64,000 bases of DNA, from assembly GCA_951640165.1 (NCBI GenBank), contig OX621250.1:1674001-1738000 (forward strand), read 5' to 3'. The notes beneath the pieces are model-generated. The model ran no database searches and was not told where the DNA came from. It saw nothing but the letters and a program-made list of their open reading frames with translations. Source of the DNA: Pseudoips prasinana (Eukaryota; Arthropoda; Insecta; Lepidoptera; Nolidae). Numbering within the stretch: the stretch's first letter is position 1; every line of letters starts with the position of its first letter. The position numbers and the translations under genes were made by a program. This document shows positions 19,700-30,960 of the stretch, piece by piece.

Positions 19700-19920
19700 T
19701 ATACTACTTGGTACAGTGGTTAGTGAACCAGAGATCGTGGCTTCGGTCCCCACCCAGGACAACTCTTATTGTGATGCACAATTATTTGTTCTGTGTCCGG
19801 TTTATTTATCTACAATATGTATGTATTTAAAATATAGATATAAGTATTTAAATCAATTTTCTGTTTGACATAGGCCTAGTTTGCGATCAGATGGCAGAGT
19901 GTTAATTGTCCGAAGATATT
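19700..19920 (+). mobile_element. SINE3-related copy, diverged
   Basis: tRNA-like head (GTACAGTGGTTAGTGAACC, then GGCTTCGGTCCCCACCCAGG), a body with TTTGCGATCAGATGGCAGAG and the end CCGAAGATATTTATTA. It sits just before a better SINE3 copy. Confidence 0.6.
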
Positions 19921-19929
19921 TATTAGTTT

Positions 19930-20215
19930 GACGGGCCTGTTGGCTTGGTTGATAGATACGCTGCCGGATTCACGCCGGAGGTCATGGGTTCGATTCCCAA
20001 CCGGGACAAATATTTGTGTGCATGAACATGTCTGTTTGTCCTGAGTCTGGGTGTAAATTATCTATATTAGTATGTATTTACAAAAGAAAAATAGTATATG
20101 TAGTATATCAGTTATCTGGTTTCCATAGTACCAGCTCTGCTTAGTTTGGGATCAGATGACCGTATGTGAATAATGCCCCAGGATATTATTATTATTAATA
20201 ATATATTATTTATTT
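19930..20215 (+). mobile_element. SINE3 copy (tRNA-derived)
   Basis: Head GGCTTGGTTGATAGATACG and B-box GGGTTCGATTCCCAACCGG, then GTGCATGAACATGTCTGTTT, CTCTGCTTAGTTTGGGATCA and an (ATT)n tail. The 3' half resembles SINE2 (TTGCTTAGTTTGGG...CAGATATTATT), so the two families probably share a LINE partner. Confidence 0.82.
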
Positions 20216-20751
20216 ATACTGCTTAGTCTTTGGGTCCATATTTAAATGAAGTAACATTTATTTCATTTAAGTTTCCTTCTTAATTTCATAGGAAAACTAC
20301 AACAAAAACAAACTAAACATCTTCTGTTGAAAATCCTTTACTGCAACAAGGATCGAAGAAATATTAAAATTAACTCGAAAATTTACCCACTTTTGGAGCC
20401 GTAATAGTTAAACAAATCGTTAGGCTTCGCCAAACACAGAGCACAAACATTAAACATCTTTAGCAGACTTCTTAGTGAAATAATCTCAAGTTAAAGATGC
20501 TATAGACAGTGACAGACTTAAGGGTGGAGAAGTATTCTATAGGGTACTTTTGTACCCTTCCAAAGGGTGACAAAGGGAGGGCTCAAATCAAAATAGCAAT
20601 GCTTTAAGGGTAAGTTTATTTTTGTAATAAAGAATAATGGTATGCATTTGTTTTTGAATACCATTCCTAGAGAAGTTAAAATTTAAGATAATTTAAATGA
20701 ATGTTTTAGTGTAGTCAAAGGAATTCAGATGTAGTAAAAATTATAGTATCT
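20216..20751. other. Unassigned DNA
   Basis: No gene or known repeat is recognised. Confidence 0.4.
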
Positions 20752-20967
20752 ATATACATATAATAAAATCGTAGGAAAGTCAAAACTGTACATTGAATAT
20801 TTTTTAAAAAGGATACTTGGGGCGTGATCTACAATCGATATCGAAGCCAAAAATATAGTTTACAGATTTTTGTCTGTGTATCTGTTGGTCTGCATGTATG
20901 TCCGGGCTAAACTCGAGTGTGATAATTTAAAAAGTTTAACGTGGGTAAAACCGCGGGGCACAGCTAG
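20752..20967 (+). mobile_element. Helitron-like non-autonomous element, deleted form
   Basis: The same start and internal words as 16581-16902, but about 105 bp shorter. It ends GTGGGTAAAACCGCGGGGCA followed by CAG and CTAGT. The internal deletion removes the AACATATAGGCTACATAT segment. Confidence 0.8.
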
Positions 20968-21306
20968 TAAAAAATATAAAATTGAACAATCCTTTTGAAG
21001 GAAAATTGTTGCAGTATTTATCTATTTTATTTCGTATTATTAAATACTCTTCATTATTATTGATAACCAGCAGAATACGCAAATTTGAAAAATGTTTTAT
21101 CTCGTATAAAGTTTTTCATATATTGATGATGTTTACGCCATAAAAGGCATTTCCTCGAAATTATTCCAGAGAGATAAATATTAATTTTGATAAATTCTCA
21201 CAACGGCACAGGCCTAATCTGTATTTTTACGGATAGATTCTAATTTCGATTCGACATTGTCACGAAAATAATCATAAAGGCTGTTTTAGATATTTATTTT
21301 TCATAA
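20968..21306. other. Unassigned AT-rich DNA
   Basis: Nothing recognisable on either strand. Confidence 0.4.
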
Positions 21307-21565
21307 GACGATCACCGTAGCCTAATTGGTAGTGCTCCTGCCTACGAAGTTGGTGGTCCTGGGTTCGAATCCCGGTAAGTGCAAATATTTTTGTGATGAG
21401 CAGTGTGTTTCTGAGTCATGGATGTTTTCTATGTATATAAGTATTTATCTATCTATATAAGTATGTATATCGTCGCCTTTATCGTTCGCCTAAAGCTTTG
21501 CTTTTGCAGGCTAGGATGATCTGTGTGACATTGAATTGACATTGAATCCCTAGATATTATTATTT
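21307..21565 (+). mobile_element. SINE2 copy
   Basis: Intact A and B boxes (CCGTAGCCTAATTGGTAG, GGTTCGAATCCCGGTAAG). The region around 21475-21540 is altered relative to other copies (TTGACATTGAATTGACATTG, a local duplication), and the tail is (ATT)n. Confidence 0.9.
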
Positions 21566-21861
21566 TTTTATTAAGAATTGTAACAATTCACTTAGATAAG
21601 AATGTTACATGTTATATCATTATTTCAGTGGGACATATGTACATTCAGCGGTACTTGGAAATAAATATTAAAATATTATTAGATTACCCGCAGATAAAGT
21701 TGTCACAGTCACTGGCCTAGATGGGTCTTGAACAAAGATATAAAGCGGTTGCACAAGAACTGGCTTGGGTAAATAATTAAGAGTTAGTTGTTTCCGCTGG
21801 AATGAGTACCTTCGGAATAGTTTATTTTGAGAATAGCGAGGAAATACGTAAAAGTAGTAAT

Positions 21862-22482
21862 AATGTCCTAATCGAATTTCGGCCACGGCATCCAGTATCA
21901 ATAGCGACAAGCCTATTGCGCGGGGAAAAAAAATAACACGCACAAGTATGTGTACAATCGCAGGGGCAATTTCTATTCCATCACTCATATAATCCGATGG
22001 GACGCCTAGCGACACGACCGGAAAGAAGTCAAGTTGACGGTCACCATAGCCCAGTTGGTAGTGCTCCTGCCTACGAAGCTGGTGGCCCTGGGTTCGAATC
22101 CCGGTAAGTGCAAATATTTGTGGGATGAGCACGAATATTTGTTTCTGAGTCATGGATGTTTTCTATGTATATATGTATTTATCTATCTATATAAGTATGT
22201 ATATCGTCGCCTGGTACCCATAGTACAAGCTTTGCTTAGTTTGGGGCTAGGATGATCTGTGTGACATTGTCCCCAGATATTATTATTATTTATTATTATT
22301 ATTAGTACAGAACTGACGGCTTTACGACGAGTATAATACTGCCAACTCCCAGACATCGGTCTGATACTGAGAAATATTCTTTACAGAAAAATCCCAAGTG
22401 CACTATGTGGCCTGACCTGGGATTTGAACCCTCGTTCGTTTGAAGACCTCGTTATCTGCGGTTAAACACGCTACCACTAGGT
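21862..22482 (-). mobile_element. SINE1 copy interrupted by SINE2
   Basis: Two halves of one minus-strand SINE1, 21862-22032 and 22305-22482, join in register (ACGACCGGAAAGAAGTCAAG, then ACAGAACTGACGGCTTTACG), interrupted by the forward SINE2 at 22033-22304. SINE1 was therefore here first. Confidence 0.85.
22033..22304 (+). mobile_element. SINE2 copy nested in SINE1
   Basis: Complete SINE2 from GACGGTCACCATAGCC to the (ATT)n tail, with intact boxes. It forms a close inverted pair with the SINE2 copy at 22540-22802, whose sequence is very similar. The open frames across both copies are antisense or sense readings of the same SINE. Confidence 0.92.
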
Positions 22483-22539
22483 ATGAAAATATTGAAGGCA
22501 TACATAAAACCATCAGTGCTATTAAAATATCGATATTAT

Positions 22540-22802
22540 GATGATAATAATAATAATATCTGGGGACAATGTCACACAGATCATCCTAGTCCCAAACTAA
22601 GCAAAGCTTGTACTATGGGTCCCAGGCGACGATATACATACTTATATAGATAGATAAATACATATATACATAGAAAACATCCATGACTCAGAAACAAATA
22701 TTCGTGCTCATCACACAAATATTTGCACTTACCGGGATTCGAACCCAGGACCACCAGCTTCGTAGGCAGGAGCACTACCAACTAGGCTATGGTGACCGTC
22801 AG
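22540..22802 (-). mobile_element. SINE2 copy (reverse)
   Basis: (ATA)n at the left, CACAGATCATCCTAGTCCCA, then the B-box complement GGATTCGAACCCAGGACCAC and ACTAGGCTATGGTGACCGTC. Full length. Confidence 0.92.
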
Positions 22803-23125
22803 AAAGATTAGATATTAGTTTATTAGAGATTAGATAATAGTTTAGATGGTATTTTTTAGAATCCGGGCAGTATAGATTCAAATTCTGTAAGTAGTTCAAA
22901 TTAATTATTATACTTAGAAATTAATTTTATAGATACTTAGCATGCTATACACAAAAATGTAAAAATAAAATTCATCATTTTCAACCCATCAACGTCCAAA
23001 TAAAACCCCATGAAAAGCCCCTGTCACTTAGTATGCACAATCTCTTGAAAAACCCGTCTCTTCGTACATCGCCAGTCCTACCACGTTCGCCAATTTCCTC
23101 CATTCTAATGTCTGAGACAATAATC
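22803..23125. other. Unassigned AT-rich DNA
   Basis: No gene or repeat recognised between the SINE2 copy and the second tandem array. Confidence 0.4.
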
Positions 23126-24745
23126 AATGCCATTATGTTTAATATTCATGGAAGATTAAAGCGTTATTTATTGTCGTATTTACTGCGGATCGCATTTAGA
23201 TTGAGTTGTTTTGAACGGTATGGTGGCGTCAATTATTGGAGTTTAAACTTAACATTATGCTTTCTTACTGCTTCGTCATACCGTTGCCGTTTGGTCATAA
23301 ATAAATATGATCATTACGACGAAAGGATTATTTAAAAATAGCCTAATGGATGATTGGCAGTCAACATTTATGGATGATTCAAGCGTTAATTATGACTGTA
23401 TTTACTGTGGATCGCATTTAGATTGAGTTGTTTTAAACGGTATGGTGGCATCAATTATTGGAGTTTAACTTTACATTATGCTTTCTTACTGCTTTGTTAA
23501 ACTGTCTGGTCACATAGAAATATGATCATTATGACGCAAGGATTATTTGAAAATAGCCTAATGGATGATTGGCAGTCAACATTTATGGATGATTCAAGCG
23601 TTAATTATGACTGTATTTACTGTGGATCGCATTTAGATTGAGTTGTTTTAAACGGTATGGTGGCATCAATTATTGGAGTTTAACTTTACATTATGCTTTC
23701 TTACTGCTTTGTTAAACTGTCTGGTCACATAGAAATATGATCATTATGACGCAAGGATTATTTGAAAATAGCCTTATGGATGATTGGCAGTCAACATTTA
23801 TGGATGATTAAAGCGTTGATTATGACTGTATTTACTGTGGATCGCATTTAGATTGAGTTGTTTTGAACGATATGGTGGCACCAATTATTAGAGTTTAACT
23901 TTACATTATGCTTTCTTACTGCTTATTCAAAGCGTTGCATTTTGGTCATAAATAAATATGATCATTATGACGCAAGGATTATTTGAAAATAGCCTTATGG
24001 ATGATTGGCAGTCAACATTTATGGATGATTAAAGCGTTGATTATGACTGTATTTACTGTGGATCGCATTTAGATTGAGTTGTTTTGAACGGTATGGTGCC
24101 GTCAATAATTGGAGTTTAACTTTACATTAGACTTTCTTACTGCTTTGTCAAACTGTCTGGTCACATAGAAATATGATGATTATGATGAAAGGATTATTTG
24201 GTAATAGCGAAATGGGTGATTTGCAGCAAATATTTATGGATGATTAAAGCGTTAATTATGACTGTATTTACTGTGGATATCATTTAGATTGAGTTGTTTT
24301 GAACGGTATGGTGGCATCAATTATTAGAGTTTAACTTTACATTATGCTTTCTTACTGCTTATTCAAAGCGTTGCATTTTGGTCATAAATAAATATGATCA
24401 TTATGACGAAAGGATTATTTGAAAATAGCCTAATAGATGATTTGCAGTCAACATTTATGGATGATTAAAGCGTTAATTATGACTGTATTTACTGCGGATC
24501 CCATTTAGATTGAGTTGTTTTGAACGGTGCGGTGGGGCGGTGTCAATTATTAGAGTTCAATTTAATATTATGCTTTCTTACTGCGTTGTCATTCCGTTGC
24601 CGTTTGGTCATAAATAAATATGATGATTATGATGAAAGGATTATTTGGTAATAGCTAAATGGGTGACTTGCAGCCAACTTATAGGGTATAGAAGGTTAAA
24701 GCGTTAATTATTACTGTATTTACTGCATAGCATTTATATTGAGTC
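23126..24745. repeat. Tandem array of ~215/221-bp units (about 7.3 copies)
   Basis: Equivalent points (the G of AATAGCCTAATGGATGATT and its variants) lie at 23341, 23556, 23771, 23992, 24207, 24428 and 24654, giving steps of 215, 215, 221, 215, 221 and 226. Two unit types differ in one block: type A has TAAACTGTCTGGTCACATAG, type B has CATTTTGGTCATAAATAAAT. The observed order is B A A B A B B. Copies diverge by several percent and more at the edges, so this array is older than the 73-bp array. It has no coding content. Confidence 0.95.
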
Positions 24746-25363
24746 CGAATGTAGGAACGTACTTAATTATATTTATCTTTGGTACCTGCGAATGTTTTAA
24801 CATATTATCCTAACTAAGCATTATGGATTGGAATATTTTAGTCAAAAGTACGAGATTGCCTAGTATAAATATGCCTGAAAGTTGTCCAAAATGGTCTTGA
24901 CGCTATGTAAAGTCCAACTAGCAATAGGCCAGCACGATAGACTATGGTCTATCCGCTTTCATTGTGAGAGAAAGCTTTTGCCTTGCTGTAGGACATTAAT
25001 TTCTGATTATTTAAATTATTTATTATTCTTCATGTAATACAAGATGCTTGTGACCAATGACACTTACGTTACGGTTTTATTTTATATTTGTTGAAAATTT
25101 CTAATTGAAATCCAATACGGTGAATGAATAGAAGTTATCGTTCTCGAAGCTAGATCATTTCAAATCCAAATTCTTTAAACGCTAACACATTCTAGACTAT
25201 ATTCTAAATTGAAACATCGTAACTTATGTAGATTAAGTATTGATATACCTATTTCAATCAGACTACGGAAATACCTATAAAAGCCAACTACGCATAAAAT
25301 TAAGCACAGGAACCCGAAAATACTTTACCGAATTCTTTTTTTCCAATAATTCACCATGAAACG
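24746..25363. other. Unassigned DNA
   Basis: No gene. Positions 24900-25000 (GGCCAGCACGATAGACTATG, TTGCCTTGCTGTAGGACATT) look like an old interspersed repeat on the minus strand, unidentified. Confidence 0.35.
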
Positions 25364-25640
25364 ATGGCGTCGCGCCGAAAATGCATCCGTCAGCTTTGGG
25401 CATTAACGTTAACGAACCGAGGGCCGGCCCGGTGGGTTAGACCCCGTGGGTCCGAACCACCGAGCTGCAATAAGAGGATTCTGCACCCTTCGCGAGCATT
25501 GGCTCAATTTAAGAGAGGTAGTGGGAGCGGGTACGTTGGCGTTCATTGGCGTTCCTTCTCTCTGCATGGAAATGAAAATGAGGCCCCTTACACTATCCGG
25601 GCAAAGTTGTACGAATGTTTAAACTTATTATTTTAATTCT
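25364..25640 (+). other. GC-rich patch with a short open frame, unidentified
   Basis: A locally GC-rich stretch (GGGCCGGCCCGGTGGGTTAG, GTCCGAACCACCGAGCTG) lies in AT-rich surroundings. A 90-codon frame starts ATGGCGTCGCGCCG. I recognise no domain. It could be part of an unknown SINE or a host exon fragment, and nothing in the sequence decides. Confidence 0.25.
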
Positions 25641-25714
25641 TTATGCTCGTTTCATTCCTACCGTACGTATTGTTACTACAAGATAAGATTGTATCTCGTG
25701 AACGATTGTATAAT

Positions 25715-25870
25715 AGTAAAATATGAATATCCTACTTATACAATACAATACAATACTCATTATTGTACACCAAATGAATTACAAAAATAGAACTTAAATA
25801 GTAGCATAATAATGTACAAAGGGCGGTCTTATCGCTAGCTGCGATTTGCTTTTTAGATTTAAGCTACGAT
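25715..25870 (-). mobile_element. LINE 3' UTR fragment (tail C)
   Basis: ATTGTACACC, then ACAAAGGGCGGTCTTATCGC. The same order occurs at 58455-58605 (minus), and the complement at 47895-48030 (plus). The (CAATA)n at the left is the simple tail. Confidence 0.7.
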
Positions 25871-26042
25871 GTTTTTAATATACTTTGTATGTCTTTATAC
25901 TTGTTACTCAATCACGTAAAGACAAATTCTAATGGCGATACGACATAGGTAACTTGACCTAGCGGCTGCTGCTTAAATCGTAGCGCTCACCCCGGATCGG
26001 TAGATGGTGCAGGTTCAAGACCCGCCGGAAGATTAAATTTAT

Positions 26043-26370
26043 CAACGGCCGTCGGTTGTACGACCCACTGCCACTTCAGTTTGGCAAGTTTTGTAAGCTA
26101 GCATTATCATCATCCTCATCATAGCAGCCGAAAGACTCCCACTGCTGGACAAAGATTTCCACAATTGCCGATCTTGCGCTGTCCGCATCCAGCGACTTCC
26201 AGTAACCCTCACAAGATTGTCAGTCAATCTTCTAGGGGGCATGTCCACGCTGCGTCTTTCGGTTCGTGGTTGCCACTCGGGAACCTTTCTGCCCCAGCGG
26301 CCGTCTGCTCTACGAGCTATGTGCCCCACCCACTGCCACTACAGTTTGACAATTTTTGTACGCTAACAAT
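26043..26370 (-). mobile_element. RTE-type LINE 3' ends, two pieces in tandem
   Basis: 26043-26110 (CGGCCGTCGGTTGTACGACC...) is a short inner piece. 26111-26370 starts at a (CAT)n run, then CAGCCGAAAGACTCCCACTG, and runs to GTGCCCCACCCACTGCCACT. Both repeat the same coding region, so two insertions abut. The reading frame on the minus strand is the degenerate C-terminus also seen at 50258-50704. Confidence 0.8.
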
Positions 26371-26569
26371 TAATCAATTGTGAATCTGTTATTTGTTACA
26401 TACTGCAATTTTAAACGGCACATTAAACAATTTGCGTCGGATTTGTGTATAGAACAAACATTCAAGTGGAAAGACGATAGTATTTTATATATTTTGATGT
26501 GAAACAGATTTCTGGCGTGGCGACGGATGCCGTGGTTTTTTTTTTTTAGTTCCTATCACAATATGTTCT

Positions 26570-26675
26570 TTTCGACTTCGACCTCGACTTCTACTTGGAC
26601 TTCGACTTGACTTTGACTTTGACTTCGACTTCGACTTCGACCGCGACTTACACTTCGACTTCGACTTCTGCATAT
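26570..26675. repeat. (TTCGAC)n degenerate hexamer repeat
   Basis: Repeated CGACTT units. On the minus strand they read as KS/SR dipeptides within an 82-codon frame at 26485-26733, but this is simple-sequence coding, not a recognisable SR protein. Flanking segments (TGGCGTGGCGACGGATGCCG and AGGCGTCCCGTGACGGCTCA, each followed by a T-run) look like two diverged copies of one repeat. Confidence 0.8.
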
Positions 26676-26974
26676 TACTTTTACAAAATAATGTCGATGT
26701 TTCACATCTGCCAGGCGTCCCGTGACGGCTCACATTTTTTTTTCAACACCTATTTCCTATGACAAAAATTTGCGCACCTAGTGGTACAATACAGTGCACA
26801 TTTATTACAATATTACCCCCAGTTATAACCTGTATTATGCAAATAAACGATTTGTTTGATATCTTTACACGCGTGGGTCTAAATCTAAAACTAGCTCGCC
26901 CTATAATGTTTGATATGAATCGAATCAAACACTTGAAAATAAGATATTATGTTATTGTTACTAATATTACGGCA

Positions 26975-27207
26975 AATGCTTGCTTGTCACGCCGGAGGTC
27001 GTGGTTTCGAATCCCACTCAGGACAGATATTTGTGTGCATGAACATGTCTATTTGTCCTGAGTCTAGGTGTAATTATCTACATAAGTATGTACTTACAAA
27101 AGAAAAGTAGTATATGTAGTAAATCAGAAATCTGGTTGTCTTAGTACAAGCTTTGCTCAGTTTGCGATCAGATGACCGTGTGTAAATGATGTCCCAGGAT
27201 ATTTTTG
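26975..27207 (+). mobile_element. SINE3 copy, 5'-truncated
   Basis: Starts at TCACGCCGGAGGTCGTGG with the B-box GGTTTCGAATCCCACTCAGG, continues with GTGCATGAACATGTCTATTT, and ends CCCAGGATATTTT where MITE-1 begins. Confidence 0.82.
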
Positions 27208-27364
27208 GAACGAAGTACCTTATCGCGCGTTGTGAATGGGGCTAGACGGAAAAAAAAATTAAGACGAAAAGTAAGAAAGACAAATAATAACAATAATGAA
27301 TCCTGACAGTGTTTCTAAAGGAACTTCGTTTCAACCGGGTGTCCTTTGACACCTCTCAAGTTTT
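27208..27364 (-). mobile_element. MITE-1, internally deleted copy
   Basis: TTGGAACGAAGTACCTTATC at one end and TGACACCTCTCAAGTTTTTT at the other, as in 33155-33462, but the CT-rich and central parts are missing. Inserted at the tail of a SINE3. Confidence 0.78.
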
Positions 27365-28139
27365 TTATTATATCTATAACGTTGTACCAACCCGCTTCCG
27401 CTTACAATATGCGCTTATACCCACCAATATAAGAGGAAATTGCATTAAATTATAAGTCGAGGAGCAATCACGTTTTGTTTCCCGTTTTACAGATTTAACG
27501 GTGTGAATAAATCCAAGCTCTTAATTATAGAAATTTAAAAGCTTATGAAGCATATTAACTTGTTCAACTTGATTAAATTGAGGGCTCCCTCAAGTTTTGT
27601 CGATATAATTAATATACACATGATTTTCGTTTTGATTTAGATGAATATAAGATAATGTTTTTATTTGCATAAAAAATGGTAAAAAATAATTAAATTACAA
27701 TATGTTAAAGTAAATAGTATAAATATGATGATAACATAATAATAAAGGTATATAACATAGTAATAATATATATAAATAAATATATAACCTAAGATTAATT
27801 AAATAGCTTGTAAGTCATTTTATATTAAAATTGTATTGCTGCGCCCTAACAGGGTATCATGTATGTACCTCTACATTCTGTAACACCTATGTATCACTCA
27901 TGATCGTAATAAATATTTGTATTTGTACATAAAAGATAGTGAAAACAGTAGAGACACAGTTCCATTTAAATGCAATTAGATATTTTAAAGCTTTTATAAA
28001 ACATACCTAACTTTTTTTGCCTTAGTCATCGCGCCTGGCATGCGAGTTGCGACTGCAGTTAGGTGGTAGTAAGTAGTACTAAGTACACATGTTCTGTGTC
28101 ATAGTATGTTTCTTAACGTATTTTTTGTGTTTAGTGTAC
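27365..28139. other. AT-rich DNA, unassigned
   Basis: Mostly A and T with many short simple runs. No gene seen. Confidence 0.4.
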
Positions 28140-28250
28140 CTTTTTTTGTTGTACTAGACTTTATTTCACTGATATATGAACTGGTTAAATTCATTTCTTA
28201 TCCATCCAAAGGTTGTCTGGAATAGATCGCTTAACCTGATACGACCGTTG
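28140..28250 (+). mobile_element. LINE 3' region fragment (tail C-like), weak
   Basis: CCATCCAAAGGTTGTCTGGA followed by ATCGCTTAACCTGATACGAC parallels CCATCGCAAGGTTGTCTGGA...GCGATAAGACCGCC at 47895-47945. Diverged. Confidence 0.5.
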
Positions 28251-28754
28251 TCAAATATTCATTGTTTCAATATAAAATGTCCTTTTTTGGGAACTATAAA
28301 GTGTTTTGTTTCTCTTATCGTTCTATTTTGGCACCAGTACCAGGTGTGTTATAAAATCAAAGCTTTTTTAGTTGTTAGCTCCAGCTCCTCATTTTAATCC
28401 TTATATATTGAGAATAGAGTCCCAAATCGCTTGTTAAACTTCTTTAGATTGAATGCAGCAACGTTGGCACAGTTCAAAACTGGCATCAGACATCATGTTA
28501 ATATGCGTAGTATAAATATTTGCTTATCATTTGTATAGCTAATTACATTTTCTTCTATTCACCCTCGGGAGCAACCCCGAATAAATGGACCAACAATTTG
28601 AAGGGGTACAACAGATGTGAAGCGAGAAAAGGGTAGTAGTGTTCCTAGTTTACTTGGCAACCTTGGCTCTTAATGCTTATTAACTTTTTGGTTACTGGTT
28701 GTTTTTTACTTAGGTCTTATATAGTAGTAAATTAAAGAAAAAAAAAAGTAAAGC
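28251..28754. other. Unassigned DNA
   Basis: No gene or repeat recognised. The only open frame of any size ends in serine-rich noise. Confidence 0.4.
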
Positions 28755-28885
28755 TTTTTATTCACGTAGACTTTAAAAAAGCGCTTGTAAATAATCAGAC
28801 CATGTTTGTAGTAATATAGTTGTATACATTATTATTAATTCTAGTAACATAGATATTTAGGTACACATTGTATGACAAGATTTAT
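28755..28885 (-). mobile_element. Repeat E copy
   Basis: ATTCACGTAGACTTTAAAAA, ATGTTTGTAGTAATATAG and ATTTAGGTACACATTGTATG follow the same order as 480-620 and the reverse complement of 40025-40215. Function unknown; probably the tail of a retroelement. Confidence 0.65.
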
Positions 28886-28892
28886 AAAATTT

Positions 28893-29070
28893 TGAATATT
28901 TGTCTCTGAGTCATGGATGTTTTCTATGTATATACCTAAGTATATAATATATATCTATATAAGTACCTATGTATATCGTCGCCTGGTACCCATAGTGCAA
29001 GCTTTGCTTAGTTTGGGGCTAGGATGATCTGTGTGTCATTGTCCCTACATATTATAGATATTATTATTAT
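28893..29070 (+). mobile_element. SINE2 copy, 5'-truncated
   Basis: Lacks the tRNA head; starts at AATATTTGTCTCTGAGTCAT and keeps GGTACCCATAGTGCAAGCTT and the (ATT)n tail. Confidence 0.85.
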
Positions 29071-30261
29071 CTAATGTCAATTTTGCATTAAGAATTTTGT
29101 AAGTCTCTTTTATCAGATATCCTTTTCTTTTATTCTAGTATTAACTAGAACATACTCGAAATTTTACAAAAGCCACTAAAAACCCTTACTTCCACTGTGG
29201 TTCGCCATCCACATGTGACAATATGTTCAGCGTGGTAGACTAGTCTCCATTAAGATATACCGTACCTAATTTTTTTTTTAATTTTTGTATAGATTTTCTT
29301 TTTTATACAAACCAAAAGCAAGCAACCTATAAACACGAAATAGCCAAGATATTTTCGACACTATCTAAAAGTTTCTCATCAAACTTGTTCGTAAGATGCC
29401 TTATAGGGAAAGTTCTACCGTGATTAAATGTTCGATAACTGCACATGTATAGTAATATCGGCAGACGTTAATGTACCTTATTAGTTAACGAATAGAACGT
29501 ACCTTCGGATACAATTATTACTATCGATGTGCCGTCGGAAGTCCGCTGTATTTTAGCCGTATAATACCTCCTTGGCTACGTAGGCACAAGAGGGTAAAGT
29601 GCGATACTTGCGTGTTCATGTGAGGTAAAATGTAGCAAATTTCACGTGAAAATGGTAAATGTGAGAATGATACTTGAGTTTCACTTCAACATATGAGAAA
29701 AATGAAAACGTTCGTTGTTACATGTGTTTGGTTCACGTTTAGGTCAGTATATTTGACCTATAATACCAACTCAGAAACATTTATGGGCACATGATCACTT
29801 TCATATGATTAAACAGATCATCACATGATTAAATGCATAGTTTACGATTTTATAAAGGACACACAGACAAATATTAATTTATTTAATTTTCATTATATTT
29901 TATTTTTCAATATTATTAACAACATTTAATGTTATATAGGTAACGTAATTGTTTTGGCAATATGTATTATGCACACAAAGTGGCTTCAGCGAGAGCCTTG
30001 AATGTTCTTTTCTCGGACTGCATTTGTTATCATTATTAGAGAAATATAAATATATAACATAAAGCTTAAGCGACAGGATCATTGCCCTTGTGGTCCTCGT
30101 GTAGATCACCTGTCCATGGTATAATAAGAAAGCAATTGATTTTTCTTTAAATTATGATACCGCTTAAACCTAGCCTACCGATTAAATGACTATGCTTTGT
30201 CTTTCTTAAGATTTTTTATATCTACACCCCTTTGTCAGTCTCACTCACTCATCATGATCAT
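29071..30261. other. Unassigned DNA
   Basis: About 1.2 kb with no gene or recognised repeat on either strand. Confidence 0.4.
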
Positions 30262-30345
30262 TATCAGCATGTCAGCCGATACACATCTACTGCTGGACAT
30301 TTATGAGGAATGGAACAAACTTAAACCTTTACCCTTGTGTGTCAA
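30262..30345 (-). mobile_element. RTE-like LINE end, short
   Basis: CATGTCAGCCGATACACATC, TACTGCTGGACATTTATGAGG: complement of the common ...GTCCAGCAGT...GGCTGACATG ending. Confidence 0.6.
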
Positions 30346-30449
30346 CACTCAGGCAGGCTACCTTTAACTGTCTAACCGAGCTTAAAATAGCGGGGCCAAT
30401 CTAATATTCACACCAAACCACTAGGGTTACAGACTTGGCGCGTATACCA

Positions 30450-30560
30450 TCCAACCTATATCTAATGATTATAATATTGGTTTCAGAATGTTGCTGGGTC
30501 TATCAAGTTACTGTAGTGCATGTTGCGAATGTTCGCAAAAATCTATAGGGAAGGTATCCA
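30450..30560 (+). pseudogene. LINE RT C-terminal fragment, decayed
   Basis: A short frame reads YNDYNIGFRMLLGLSSYCSA, parallel to YNNAFRILMGLPRFCSASG in 17294-17644. About 35 codons are recognisable, with no catalytic part. Confidence 0.5.
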
Positions 30561-30719
30561 TATAATCGTTCGCATTCACATAAGATTGACGTCAATAATG
30601 TACAGAACACGGAATAGAACCAAGAGCATTTTAAGAAGCATTGCTGAGCCATAATCCGATAACAGCTCTTGGTGCAAAGTGATTAAATTAATAAGACCTA
30701 ATTAACACCTATAATAATA

Positions 30720-30960
30720 TCATCACCATCATCGTTATGTCAGCCGTATGACGTCTACTGCTGAAGAAGACTTCCCCCAAGAATGGGAGGATATGCAATA
30801 TTCGCCACGCTTGGCAGACGGGTTGGCGATTGCAGTAAGATGGTCATAGTACTCAGAAGAACGCTGCTGCCCGTTGTCTGGTATATATTCCTTGGGACGA
30901 CTTCTACGCTCCCCACATGGGATGAGATGGGATGGCGACATTCTTTATGGCCATCAGCAA
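30720..30960 (-). mobile_element. RTE-like LINE 3' end
   Basis: (CAT)n, TATGTCAGCCGTATGACGTC, CACGCTTGGCAGACGGGTTG, CTGCTGCCCGTTGTCTGGTA, ACTTCTACGCTCCCCACATG. Same family as 17772-17945 and 61078-61330. Confidence 0.7.

Noticed and set aside
26485..26733. SR/KS-rich 82-codon frame, possible splicing-factor fragment
   Set aside because: Produced by a (CGACTT)n hexamer repeat; no RRM or other domain.
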